Shown here: one piece after another, positions 1 to 11,584 of the stretch
Layout: each line of letters starts with the position of its first letter
Position numbering within the stretch: the first letter of the stretch is position 1
From: Cytidiella melzeri
Taxonomy: Eukaryota; Basidiomycota; Agaricomycetes; Polyporales; Irpicaceae
DNA: 42,319 nt
Reading direction: 5' to 3'
NCBI GenBank assembly: GCA_022592445.1
Contig: JABYQR010000372.1
Coordinates: 1 to 42,319 of the forward strand
Made by a program: the position numbers and the translations under genes
Notes under the pieces: generated by a model
Told to the model about the DNA's origin: nothing
Databases searched by the model: none
The model's input: the letters and a program-made list of their open reading frames with translations, nothing else

Positions 1-2352
1 CATGCCTGACTGACTTGCACAATGACCTCACGCAGTGTCTCTGTGACACTTTGTGCCTGTCCTACCTGTAGCACGGATGATATGAAGATAAGTAAAGTGT
101 GAGTATTGTCTATACAACAGTGATGGCATGGAAATAGCATACGTGAAAAAGGCTGTTGTAACTGTTGTGGTGATCTTCTCTCTACGAGTGCCACCAACTT
201 TACACTTTCAGCAGGAACAATTAGAGTTGCCACCAATATGACCGCTAGCTTCGCTCTGCATAGGGTTGTCCATTGGCTCTGCATTGAGAAACAGGCGAAA
301 GCGGACATGTTGACTAGTAACTGCGTGTCGGACGCGCACTGGGTGTGCATGTGTTGAGCTGGTCAGTGGCCAACAATATTTAAGGTGCAGTTTACGGTGG
401 TTGCAATGAAAAACTCACTCTATCTGCGCTTTGAACCCTTCAATCTGCTCTGGGACACTGGCATGTTGGGATGTCGAGAGGAAATGTATGTGAAAATCTT
501 GCTGCAAGATTTGACGAGGAAGGTTCCGGTGCATGACATAGAGATTGTTGTGTTTGTTCCACAACTTTGACTTATTGCCAGAGACATCATCGCCAAACAG
601 GTCCACAAAGCTTGTGTACAGAGGATCACCTTGGGCCAGCTCACGAAGTGCATTGGGCATCTTCGATAACACACCGTGATATATATCTGAAGTTGATCTG
701 AGCTGTACAGAAAGAAATGGATAAGAAGCAGAAATCCAACCTTCAAATGGTGGTATTGTGTGGTTGTGCTGCAGATCAAAGAAGTTCCTCATCAAGTCTG
801 ACACTTGAACAAGGATGATGTCTTCATCATGGTTGCATATCTTTGCCAGACCCAACTGGAGCAAACAGTGTTAGTGTGGGGGGTCAACATACACCAGGTA
901 GTGTCTTGCCTGAGAATCTTGAACAATAGGAAAAGACTCTGCATGCAACTTGCCCTGGAACATGATCCAACGTATTGGAAGAACTAACTCGTCTGTTCTC
1001 AGCTGCGCCAACTCTCCAACGTAGTAGTGCTGGATGCCATTTGCTGCAACATACATCGGGGTGAGCATATCGGGGTCCATCTCCTTCCAAAACCGGTGGG
1101 AGTGCCATAGCTCAGAAACAGGACCATCTGGAATTTCCGGATAATGACGGATCTCTGGGCAGACTAGGGGATTCATGTAGTCCTGTGAGGTTATGTCAGC
1201 AAGCAGACCAATGCACCATTAATGGTTGTGAGTATAGGTGTACCTGTGCAACTATGGTGCCCACATCATTCTGATAGTAATTGTTCCCATGTGCCAATTT
1301 GTACTGATGAGTCACCACACCATTGCAGCGCCGTAGCGTACCTTGAATCTTGATAAACTCGTAGAGCGAAGGTGTCTCAGGCACATTCATCTCCTTCAAC
1401 ACCCACAGAAACATGCTCATCTGCGCATTTGAGATGCGGTGACGAGGACTATTGTAGAGAATATCCAGTAGTGCTATCTGTGGTCTGAGAATCAGAATCA
1501 TTGTGGAAAACATTGCTATAAGTGCAACATACAATTTTGCTCCCATACGGATACCACCGGTCTTGTGGGTTGGGCAGTTTGTGACTACTGCCAAATGCTA
1601 TCTGCTGGATATCATCACCATTGAGCTGATCATGCAGATCTTATACACTGTCAATTTTCATCTACAGATGCAGAACTAGAGCTTACCAAGGTTATTCATT
1701 GCAGCTGCCACAGTTTTGTCAAACGAATCCAGTCCAGCATCTGGATCAAAATCCCCCAGCAACCTGCAGTCTTCATTACCGGAAAGCTAGCGGGTAGCAC
1801 GATCTGCATCCCATAAACCAAAGCTCTCGACGCTCGCAAATATCTTGTGTCTTTCTGCATCCTGCAACTCAGTAGAGCGCATCTGCATAACAAATTCATC
1901 AGGGTTCCACTCATAGCCAAAGAGCATTTCTTCAGCCTGAGCATCCATGGCAGGAGGTGGGGAAGGTTCCTGGTCTTCTACTAGCGGAGAGAACTGCACT
2001 AAGCGAAGGTATGACTGGAGAGGTGTGTCGTGTAACTCAGCAGCAGCTTCGACTTCGGCAGCTGAGGAGGCAGCTGCCACTGCTTGGAGCCGCTCATTCA
2101 CCATCTGCTCAGACCGCTTTCTGAGGCAGCAAAGGTGTGCTTTGCTCTGAGATACGTGCTTGTTCACATTCTTGCGCTCCAGCCAATACTGATCGTCTGC
2201 TGCGGGAGTATCTTCGATTGGGTGACACAGAACACATTGCACGAGCAACGGATTTGTTGGGCATTCAACTATGTCTGAGAGCAGATGAGTGGCAAACTTA
2301 TATCAAATCTCAAACATAATTCACCTTCTGGCAGTTTCTTTCTCACCGGCAT
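1..2352 (-). pseudogene. Plavaka-type (CACTA-like) DNA transposase, 3' end beyond window
   Basis: Transposase of a Plavaka-family cut-and-paste element, recognised from memory of the family. I place the start ATG at 2352-2350 (MPVRKKLPE), joined across a 50-bp intron (2275-2324) to a CxxC...H...H zinc-finger-like segment (VQCVLCHP...). Further introns fit at 1640-1686, 1478-1532, 1183-1243, 856-894 (only 39 bp, with a CTAAC branch site) and 359-418; splicing them joins family blocks [81 protein letters not shown] and DNPMQSE. Two in-frame stops, TAG at 1787-1789 and TGA at 208-210, make it inactive as read. The junction near 66-142 could not be placed in frame. The catalytic C-terminal region lies outside the window. 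Confidence 0.85.
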
Positions 2353-2788
2353 GTTATTCTGAGATGAGAGATGCTCGTGGAGACCTCAAGAAGCAGAGAA
2401 ACAAAATCACAATACAGCGTGCCAGCTTAAGTGCAAAATTCCGAGCTGTCCATCTGTCACCGCGCCCGCTGATTCAACGCGAAGAAATTGCGTCATGATA
2501 TGATTGTATGAATAATTGACGTCTGTGACATATGTGAAGGCTGCAGTTAGAGAAAGAGCGAGCCCAAATCTGGTCCGGTTGATGTTCGCGGCGCCGGTTC
2601 AGTTTGTTTTCTTTCAAAACAGTCGTGTCGGCACAAGTTCACGCATAATCCATGTCCGTTCTGTCATCAACATGTCAAGCTATTCTCCTCCGTCCACACA
2701 CCTTATCCTTCTCATAAATCTTCACTCCTCAACGTTGTTCTCAAACATCCCCCACTTCTGCACGGCCGCCGACTCAACAACATAAACA
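2353..2788. other. Intergenic region between divergent starts
   Basis: About 440 bp separates the Plavaka start from the start of the unknown gene to its right, so it should hold both promoters. I see no convincing TATA box; an ATAAAT sits near 2714 on the plus strand. No transposon end or inverted repeat was recognised, so it is open whether the Plavaka element ends here or includes the neighbouring gene. Confidence 0.5.
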
Positions 2789-3952
2789 ATGACTGCCTTT
2801 GATTGTCTTTCGTCAAGTCTTCAAGACATTATCGATCGCGACGACACACCACCGCCTGCCTTCCTGCTTGGAAAACGCGCAGCTCCTGATGACGAGACAG
2901 ATGATGCGGAAGCAGAAGACAACAATAGTAACCGGTCGCCCTCTGTACAGCCAGCAAATGAGAATCTACTACTCCATGCACGCAAGTACATTGCCAGAAA
3001 GAAGTTGAAGACCGAGGCAGCAAAGGAAGTTGAGAAATTTATGAAAGTGTGTATTGTGTTTGCTTTTTGTATGCCTTGCCCATTGTGCGCAGGATCCACA
3101 TGCCCTCAAGTTGTTCAAGATATACACCCTCGGCCTTGAACTTATGGCCTCATTGTCAAGCATCCGCGCAGCTGCCCCTGAATTTCGGGTCTCAGAGGAT
3201 CTCCAGGTAGGTCCTCAGAAGCTAGCTTCTACTAGCTGATTTATCTTCCGCTCAGACAAACATCAAGACATTTGGATATGCAGTCTTACTTACACCCCGG
3301 CTCTCGTCATATCGAGATGACGTTCCGGTCGATATTGTACGCGTGTGTCGCGTCTTCTGTCATTGCTGGCACCTCCTACTGATGATTACCGCAGACTTTG
3401 CTCAAAACTCTGCACTTAGGACTTCCGGACAATATCGAGCGAATTCCAGCCGACTGGGCCAAGGTCAAGAAGGAGGTGTTTCACAAGCTTACTCAGGCTC
3501 GTTCCATTGTCAAAAAAGAGGTGAGTTTCGCATTCTCTGCCACTGATACTACTGACATTCTTGCCGTTGACACAGATCAAGAAGAGCCTCAAGGGAAATC
3601 CCACTGGGCATGTCGACATCTTCCGGCTAACTCAAGCATCAGCATCAAAGGGGTCGATTACAATGACTATTCCCTTATGCGCTCAGGTTGCGTTGATGGT
3701 GAGTTCTTTACCTTCTTACTTCTTCTTTTCTTGACATGCTGTTCCGTAGCGCCTCGTCTACGAGGAAGATCCATCCCCAACGTACTGGGTCACGTTAGAC
3801 GAGCACCTTGCTAGTCTTCGCGAAAAGACTGGAGGAGATGAAATGAAACTCGCGCGGTATGTTGCCTCACACTCACTCGCTCAAAATGTCTCTGAAGGAA
3901 TAATTAGAGTCTTCAAGTCCGTCCTCGACAACGACAGGCGAGCACACGGCAA

Positions 3953-3957
3953 CAATG
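3953..3957 (+). repeat. Left target-site duplication of the gypsy element (CAATG)
   Basis: The five bases CAATG lie directly before the 5' LTR and again directly after the 3' LTR at 12288-12292. Five base pairs is the usual length for Ty3/gypsy integration. One copy belongs to the interrupted exon, which reads in frame through it. Confidence 0.95.
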
Positions 3958-4682
3958 TGTCACAGATTTCCAATGTTTCTACAAGACTTGCCTTACCAGG
4001 CAACGGTATTATTGGAAATATTTAAGCGCTTGTCAAGCGCTTATCCAGCGCTTATTTGGCGTCTATTTAGGCACTTATCCAGCGCTTATTTGGCGCTTAT
4101 CAGGCGCCTATTCCGGCGCTTATTCTCAGTGCCTATCAATTGATGCGCTGATGCGCCTCCTGTCTCTGATGCGCTGATGCGCTCCTTTCCTTATCTGTGT
4201 ATCACATGATAGAACTCTCTGGAACATTGTGGAACTTGCTGGAACTATGATGTCATAGTATAGAACATTCCATTAGATGATGTCATAGTCCATAGAACCT
4301 TCTGGAAAAGTCTAGCCTTGTCTTAGAACAAGCTAGAACAAGTCTAGCCTTGGAGCTGGGTCATGGGGTCAGGTCATGGGGACAATTGCTATTGGTTGAT
4401 TATTGAAGTGGCACCACTAGGGCATAGGGCATGCTTAGTAAGGTAGATTACTTCGCTTACTCATGTAGGTATTAGGGGTCTTAGGGTAGTACCTGGGGTC
4501 CTCCCCTTCATGTATATATAGAGGCACTCCTGAGGGCATATCCCCTCAGTCTTATCCACTCTGTTGAACCAGGACTACTCAGTACCCACCAGTACTTCGC
4601 TCACCATCACTCTTACTCTCTATCTCATCACATCCCCCTCAAGTTAACCAACTTATCTGGTGAGTGTAGCATTACTGTTACA
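3958..4682 (+). repeat. 5' LTR of the gypsy element (725 bp)
   Basis: Runs from TGTCACAG to CTGTTACA. Around 4020-4130 there is a cluster of imperfect GGCGCTTAT-type units, followed at about 4140-4180 by repeated TGATGCGC. Compared with the 3' LTR it has one extra 22-bp unit (near 4032) and one T/C difference near 4644; I saw no other difference by eye. Confidence 0.95.
4513..4521 (+). promoter_or_regulatory. TATA box in the gypsy LTR
   Basis: TATATATAG lies about 160 bp before the LTR end, where the element's own promoter is expected; the same motif is in the 3' LTR near 12119. Function is inferred from position and sequence only. Confidence 0.6.
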
Positions 4683-5261
4683 TTTGGATAAGACTGCCCC
4701 TACTCCCTCACGTCTTTGGACGTGCTGGAGGTTTCTTTCCCCTTTCTTCTAGGTCTTGTGCCTGTGCGTGGGCCCCTCTACAAATCCTCTAGAAATAGAG
4801 GTAGCCGGACCATAGGCTCTAAGTGGTAGTCGTGTCTAGGCCTTGCCTTGATACGCACAACTTGAATCACCCTCTCGCCCGACGCTCCTAGAGCTGATCA
4901 GAGCAGGGGTTGGCATTATGCCAACATGATGAAAGTGTGCCTCCCCACAGGTGATAGTGGAGTCTGGTGTCAGATGCTCGTTATAAGAGCTAGACAACAG
5001 GACTAGAAACCCATGAGTGCCTAGGCACGTAGATGGGTAACTCGTTCTGGCCGGACTTAGGGTCAGTGTAATACTGATACGCCAACCATTTGCCGCATGG
5101 GTGGAACCATGACGGAGATCCTTACACCACCGGACCTGGAGAGAGAGTCCAGGCCGACGCCGGCACTACCCCACGCACACACAGGACCTCTCCTTTATGG
5201 AGATTTGTTCCGCACATCACTGAGCTGTCAAGCTCATCACACATTGTCACACACAGTCACC
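4683..5261 (+). other. Gypsy leader between 5' LTR and first ORF
   Basis: About 580 bp with no convincing gene. An in-frame upstream ATG exists at 5097, but the ATG at 5262 sits in a better context (TCACCATGC) and is preferred. The leader starts TTTGGATAAGACTG, which I cannot match to a tRNA 3' end. Confidence 0.5.
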
Positions 5262-6041
5262 ATGCCCATCTCCCGCTTCATTGCTGCTAAGTCTGGCCGC
5301 AAGGCCCCCTACTCTATCCCTGTCCGCAACGAAGTCACCGGACTTCAAGAACGCCTCACTGTCTCCAAGGAGACACTCAACAAGTTCAAGGACGCTGGCA
5401 AGCCTCGCCGGCTCAAATACCCCGATAACAAGCCCCTCATCAAGAGGATCGACCTCGAGGAGCAGGCTCGCACCACCGTTGATCATGAGGAGAACCAGGC
5501 TCGCATGAGTCAGGTCTCTCATCTAATGTCTCAACTCAGCCTTCTCGATCGTATCAAGAAGCAAGAGAAGGAGAAAGCTGAAAAGCTTACTCTCCTTCAG
5601 CGTATCGAGGAGCGCAATCAACGCGCTTACATTCCCACTCCCAATCCGCTCCCCGCCTCTCTACACTTCCGTAAGACGAAGCTTATACTTCGTCAACAGG
5701 AATTCGAACCAATGGTCACGGCAGCTTGCCAACGGCTTGAGCCTGTGCTCAAGAAGTTGGATGCATCTTTCGCGAGTGGTGGGCAATCTTCTAGCCATCA
5801 GCTCAACACTCGTCGAGAAAAAGCACAGCTGCTGATCGGTCGTGTTTTCATGATCGAACAATGGTTCAAGGAGAATCACACGGACAAGATGTCAAATAGG
5901 GAATGGAGGATGTTGAAAAAGGACTTAAAGAGTTTAGGAAGGATTGGTTTTGTGGATATACATCGGAGATGGGGTTACATCTTAGAGCTACTAGAAGGAC
6001 TGTTTGATATGAACGCCTTTGTATATGCGGAAATGGAATAA
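5262..6041 (+). CDS. Extra ORF upstream of gag in the gypsy element, function unknown
   Basis: An intact 259-codon ORF, MPISRFIAAKSG to FVYAEME, lies between the leader and gag, in the element's coding direction. It is rich in Lys, Arg, Glu and Gln, with a helical, probably coiled-coil stretch around residues 80-130 (SLLDRIKKQEKEKAEKLTLL). The C-terminus contains REWRMLKKDLKSLGRIGF. No zinc finger, protease, signal peptide or membrane segment is visible. It is not the main Gag, because a separate Gag with a retrotransposon gag domain follows. It could be an accessory or regulatory protein or a split-off N-terminal Gag segment. It is uninterrupted while gag beside it is broken. Confidence 0.75.
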   Translation: MPISRFIAAKSGRKAPYSIPVRNEVTGLQERLTVSKETLNKFKDAGKPRRLKYPDNKPLIKRIDLEEQARTTVDHEENQARMSQVSHLMSQLSLLDRIKKQEKEKAEKLTLLQRIEERNQRAYIPTPNPLPASLHFRKTKLILRQQEFEPMVTAACQRLEPVLKKLDASFASGGQSSSHQLNTRREKAQLLIGRVFMIEQWFKENHTDKMSNREWRMLKKDLKSLGRIGFVDIHRRWGYILELLEGLFDMNAFVYAEME

Positions 6042-6211
6042 AATGTATGGGCTGACAAGCCTCATTTTACTCGGTGACAACTTCCTGAAAAGGATTTAAT
6101 GTGTGAAAACAACTCTGACAAGAGTTCAATGTGTGAAAAGTGGTGTTTCTCTTCTTCTTATACTAGAAATAGTATTTTGCTTATCCTTTGTTAACTAAGA
6201 AATTAGAAGCA
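6042..6211 (+). other. Spacer between the extra ORF and gag
   Basis: 170 bp with an imperfect repeat of the phrase AATGTGTGAAAA near 6098 and 6128. A 5' splice site or a short upstream region for gag expression is possible, but I cannot support a specific signal. Confidence 0.35.
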
Positions 6212-7670
6212 ATGGCCACTCAATCCAACGCCGGATCCAACACTGCCCCCGCTGCCGCCAACCTCACCCACTCTGTTCCTTTTGGGAAAATCACTCCCAT
6301 CGTTTATAACCCTTTGGTTGAGAACTTTGAGCAGCACATTTTCCATAACCTCACTACAGCCCAAAGGGCCTTCACCCGCACAATTGAGGGTGAAGCAACT
6401 ACGACCATTGTTCACAATATGATGAATCAGATGGTTCTCATATGGAACACTCAGCTGTCGTTGTTGGAGGATAACCTCCAGGAATACGTTGACAAGGTCG
6501 CTCAAGACCTTTATTCACAATGCGCTGCAGATACACAAGTCCAGCGAATGGACACTGACCTCGACATGGTCAAAACGACGATCACTAATGTGGTCAATCA
6601 GATCAACCAGCTTCCTTGTCTCAAGGACAAGGAGGATCTTCGCGCCAGCCCAAGATTGGCGAGCCTCCGGAATTCAACGGCACTGACGGCAAGGTCAAGT
6701 TCAACGAGTGGTTGAACAAGATCTCTCTATGGCTTGTCCACGAGAACGTTGCTACTGACAGGCAACGTATTGCCGTCGCAATGAACCGGCTCTCAGGCGC
6801 GGCGGCTCAATACATGGAGCCGTGGATCAAGAAGCTCACAAAGGGTCAGACGATTGGAACGTGGGAAGAGTTCGAGAACGAGCTCAAGGTACAATACGGT
6901 CAACGGGATGACAAGGAGGGCGCTCGAAAGGAGCTTAACGCCTTGTTCAATAACACTGATCTGGCACATAAGAACTTCGTCAAGTACGCGGAACGTTTCC
7001 GTACGCTTGGAAGGCTTTCTGGATACGAGGACGACTTGCTTATTCACAAGCTTAAGCACGTCATCGAGAAGGACATGCGGCTGGTCATGATTGGGAAAGA
7101 TGAAAATCAAATTCCGACGACTTGACTGCAGTTCCTCGATCTCTTGCTCGACATCCACAAGAAGGTCTATCCGGAGAAAGCACAGGGCCAGATCTTTGCG
7201 AAGGAGAAAGATACGTCCACTCCTATGGAGGTGGACGCAGCAGACAAAAAGAAGAAGAAGAATGAGAAGCGGAACAAGGGCAAAGGTAAGGAGGTAATTC
7301 AACTGAAAAGTCGGAAAAGTTTGCCACATCCATAAGTCTAAAGGACATAATACGGATGAGTGCAACCTCAACGGCCTAAGAAGAAGCCCGATGACAAGAA
7401 GAAGGAGGTGAAGAAGGATGGCAAGTCTTGGCGCCAAAGAAGATTCGGGCAGCAGATGCCGAGGACTCTGGATCGGACAGCGAGGCCGAAGCCCCTAAGG
7501 CTTCGTCGTCAAAAACAAAAAACGTAAATACCGCGCGTTTAGAATTGGCGGCTCATATTGAGGAGGTTCCAACTGAAGATGATGAACCTTCGACTCCTCA
7601 CCTGTCCCCTGACAAGGGTAAAGGGAAAAAGCCGACCAAGGGCAAGGATTTTTTCCGAAGCGTCATGTGA
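6212..7670 (+). pseudogene. Gypsy gag, frameshifted
   Basis: Gag coats the retrotransposon RNA in virus-like particles. The start MATQSNAGSN at 6212 follows AGCA. The first frame runs to about 6620, then must move to another frame for the gag domain proper (KFNEWLNKISLW, AAAQYMEPWIKKL, WEEFENELKVQYG, about 6700-7110). That frame is stopped by TGA at 7123-7125 and resumes after it (FLDLLLDIHKKVYPEK). Near 7310-7380 a third frame encodes a knuckle-like motif CHIHKSKGHNTDEC, in which His replaces the second Cys. Two more shifts lead to an acidic/lysine-rich tail ending at 7670. At least three single-base shifts and one stop are needed, so this copy is non-functional. Confidence 0.85.
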
Positions 7671-10600
7671 CTCCCTGCGAACATGAACGCTTAGGCCCTG
7701 ATACCCTCGATCTTTGTACCGTAGATACTGTCAAAAATGTAGCGCGTTCAAAGAATTCATTTTTTCTACCGGTTACAATTTGGGTATATGGAAAGAAAGT
7801 GCAGGTCGAAGCTCTGGTAGATTCAGGAGCCACAACCACGTTCATCAGTAAGTCAGTGGTTGAAAGTAACAATCTGGTAACAAATCAACTGGCATCACCG
7901 TTTAACGTCATCAACGTCGACGGTACTCCCAATAAAGATGGTCAAATCACTCACTCAGTACGTGCATACCTAGAAATAGGTTCGCACAGAGCAAGACAAC
8001 ACATGCTCATTACTGATCTCGGTAGTAAACAAATGATTATCAGGATGACCTTCTTACGCCGCCACAATCCGGAGATAGATTGGGCAAATGGCGAGTGGAG
8101 ATTTACCAGATGTCCTGAACTCTGTGCCCCAAGAGCTCGTAAAAACATCACTGTAACTCAAGAAGAGATCGATGAGCTTGAGTTACCTAAGGGACGTTCG
8201 GTGTCAGACAACCTGGACGGAATAGGAAGTGTCGACCCGGACAACCCTCACATCCACTGGATTGACTTAGACGATCCAGAAGACCAAGAAATAGCAGAAA
8301 TAATCGCTGAACTTTCTGGAAAGGAAGATGAGGGCTTTGAAGACGGCTTTGACGAACAAGAATCTGTCAATTGGAAACCATTAGTACCGAAATATCTTTG
8401 GGAATTTGGTGACGTCTTTTCAAAGAAAAAATCAGAGCGCATGCCGTTACGCAAACCGTACGATCACGCGATCAATTTGAGGAAGGTGCCTCCCTTCCCA
8501 AAGCGGCTAAACTATACCGCTGTCTCCAATGGAAAAGAATTCTCTAGATCAATGGATCAAAGAGGAACTCCGAAAAGGTTACATCCGCAAATCGAAAAGT
8601 CCGATTGCAGCACCTGTGTTCTTCGTCAAGAAGAAAGATGGCTCGTTGCGCCTTGTGCAAGACTACCGAAAACTGAACGACATCACGGTGAAAAACCGGT
8701 ACCCCATACCTCGCATCAACGATTTAATCAATTCGTTAAGCAAGGCTAAGGTCTTCTCAAAGATTGATCTTAGATGGGGATACAATAACGTTCGCATCCG
8801 AAAGGGTGACGAATGGAAGACGGCGTTCATCACACACCGTGGTCTTTTCGAAGCCAAGGTGATGTATTTCGGTTTCAGCAACGCACCTGCGACGTTCCAA
8901 GCCATGATGAATGAAATTCTGAGTGATTTGATCTTAGAAGGACATGTCATGGTGTATCTCGACGACATCCTCATCTTCACTGAAGACAAGAAGGAAAACC
9001 GTCGCATCACACAGGAAGTGCTCAAGCGTCTACGCGAGAACATCTATTTGCCAAACCGGAAAAATGCTTTTTTGAAAAAGATCGCATTGAGTACCTAGGC
9101 ATGATCATTTCTCACGGACATATCGAGATGGATCCAGCCAAACTCACCGGAGTTACTGAGTGGCCGCGACCTGAAAAGGTTAAGCAAGTCCAAGCCTTCT
9201 TAGGCTTCGCCAACTTCTATCGGCGTTTCATCAAGGACTTTGCTAAACATGCGAAACCGCTCACTATTCTGACAAAGAAGGACCAACCCTGGATCTGGAA
9301 AGATGCTCAGGAACAGGCCTTCCAAAGTCTGAAACAGGCTTTTACGTCAGCACCCATTCTGAGGATACCAGATGACGAAAACCCTTTCCGTCTGGAAACA
9401 GACGCTAGCGACTTTGCTACAGGAGCGGTATTATCACAACTGGACCCAGCTGACAAGCTGTGGCATCCAGTAGCCTTCTACTCTAAATCACTCAACGTCC
9501 ATGAACGTAACTATGAGATATACGATAAAGAGTTGTTGGCTATTATCCGCGCCCTGGAAGAGTATCGTCAACATCTGGAGGGACATCCGATTACCGTAGA
9601 AATATGGTCGGATCACCAAAACCTGACATATTTCAGGAATGCCCAGAAGCTGACTCGGAGACAAGCGCGATGGGCGTTATACCTCACGCGATTCAATTTC
9701 GTGCTCCGGCACAAACCCGGAAAGACCATGCTTACCGCAGATCCTCTGTCCAGGAGGCCAGATCATGAAGAGGGGGTAAATTCCAATAACGAGGACAAAA
9801 TTCTCCTTAAACCCGAGTTTTTTGCCATCTCTGCTATCGAAAACTCTCATGACTCGCCTATCAACGATGATGAAATCCTAAGACGGGTCAAGGAAGCACT
9901 CATGAACGACGAAGTTACCAAGGACTATCAGCAGTTACTTAACTCTGGTCCTAGGGAGTTCAAGAAATCACTAGAGGAATGGAATTTTGAGAACGGATTA
10001 CTCCTATACCGTGGAAAAGTCTACATCCCCAAAGATCAGAAATTAGATCTGAGACGCCAAATCATCCAGATGCATCACGATCTACCTTCTGCCGGACATC
10101 CTGGCAGATGGAAAACGTACGAACTGATCTCGAGAAACTACTGGTGGCCAGGTTTAACCACTGATGTCAAGAAATACGTGACAGGCTGTGACACATGTCA
10201 GCGGATGAAGACTCGTCCGCAACAGCCTTATGGACCACTCATCCCTAATCCGGTTCCGGCCGAACCATGGGATATCATGACTGTCGACTTGATTACTCAG
10301 TTACCGGAGTCTGATGGCTTCAATGCTATCTGCGTAGTCGTAGACCGCCTGACTAAAAGGGCGCACTTCTTCCCTATCGTAAACGAGTTCTCGGCAAAAG
10401 ATCTTGCAGCTCTACTCTATGAGAGAGTCTGGACCCTTCACGGGTTACCTTTGCAAATCATTTCCGACCGAGGTCCACAATTCGCAGCAGATTTATTCCA
10501 GGAATGGTGTAAAATGCTAGGGATAGAATCTACAATGACTACTGCATATCATCCGCAGACTGATGGTCAAACTGAACGAGTTAATCAAACGCTCGAACAG

Positions 10601-11389
10601 TACCTGCGTTGTTACGTTGATCAACTACATGACGACTGGGCTAGACTGCTCAGCTCGGCTGAGTTTGCATACAACAATGCAGCGCACGAGGGAACTAAGC
10701 ACTCGCCTTTCTACCTCGAATACGGCAGACACCCTAGAGCTGGTCCAACGCTCACTAAGGACCTGAAAAGGTCTGACATGAATGACATCATGTGGAACCG
10801 CTTGCAAGCTCAAGAGCATGCTAAAGCGGCGTTACAACTTGCGGCTGAACGCATGAAGTGGTACTATGACAAGCACGTCCAGAAGGTCCCCTTCAACGAA
10901 GGCGATCAGGTCATGCTAGATCTGAGAGACTACCAAAAATCTGGACATAAGCTGTCAGCCAAGTACTATGGCCCATTCAAGATTGCTGAAAAGCTTTCGC
11001 CGGTCACATTCAGACTGGAATGGCCCGAACGTTCACCAAGGATACACCCTGTATTCCATGCAAGCAAGTTGGTACCGTACAACGAACCTGAATTCGAAGG
11101 CCAAAAGCTGGAGATGCCTCCGCCAGATATCATCGACGGAGAAGAAGAATACGAAGTCGAGAAGATTCTCAAGTCAAGACGTACAGGTCGTGCCAAAAAG
11201 CTTCAGTATTACATACGCTGGAAAGGCTACGGACCGAACGACGACACGTGGGAACCTGTAGAAAACATCACGCACGCTCAAGAAGCAATCAAGAAACTCT
11301 ACGACGATCACCCCGAGCTATACGCTCAGCTACGATTTACTGTGTATAAGTCAGGAACAACACACCAAGGATCATCCACGATCCAATGA
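7667..11389 (+). pseudogene. Gypsy pol: protease, RT, RNase H, integrase, chromodomain
   Basis: Three ORFs form one pol. The first (7667-8749) has the aspartic protease motif ALVDSGATTTFI. Near 8515 a one-base shift leads into RT (8529-9098: KIDLRWGYNNVRI, catalytic YLDDILIF). Near 9055 another shift leads to the third ORF (9101-11389). That one is intact for 762 codons and holds the RT end (FLGFANFYRRFI), RNase H (LETDASDFATGAVL), integrase HHCC finger (H...H, CDTCQRM), DDE core (TVDLITQLP, ISDRGPQF, PQTDGQTERVNQ) and a C-terminal chromodomain (YEVEKIL...YYIRWKGYGPNDDTWEP). The chromodomain presumably guides integration to marked chromatin. The two frameshifts make the copy defective. Confidence 0.92.
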
Positions 11390-11584
11390 CGCAACCGAGG
11401 AGGGTACGGACTAGACTACCATCAGCCAATGAGGTGTGAACCCCGTCAGGGGCGTCGGTAGAAGCCGCTAGAGTCACTCGGAATTGCTTAGGCACCCTCT
11501 TGACAATGGTGAAAAAGTGGACTCAATGACCAAGGTGTTCGTTCAAAACTCTTTGCACGGAGTTCAAAGCAAGAAGGGGGGTAA
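11390..11584 (+). other. Gypsy 3' untranslated stretch and polypurine tract
   Basis: No ORF. It ends in AAAGCAAGAAGGGGGGTAA immediately before the 3' LTR, matching the purine-rich primer expected for plus-strand DNA synthesis. Confidence 0.7.

Noticed and set aside
3850..3900. Intron GTATGT...GAAG in the last exon of the split gene
   Set aside because: Splicing it breaks the frame, while reading straight through gives a continuous, sensible protein.
5097..5261. Longer N-terminus for the extra gypsy ORF
   Set aside because: The ATG at 5262 has a better context and the extension looks non-protein-like; kept as a minor alternative only.
6793..7437. 214-codon minus-strand frame opposite gag
   Set aside because: Hydrophobic Leu-rich translation is the antisense of the lysine-rich gag region; no motif or start context supports it.
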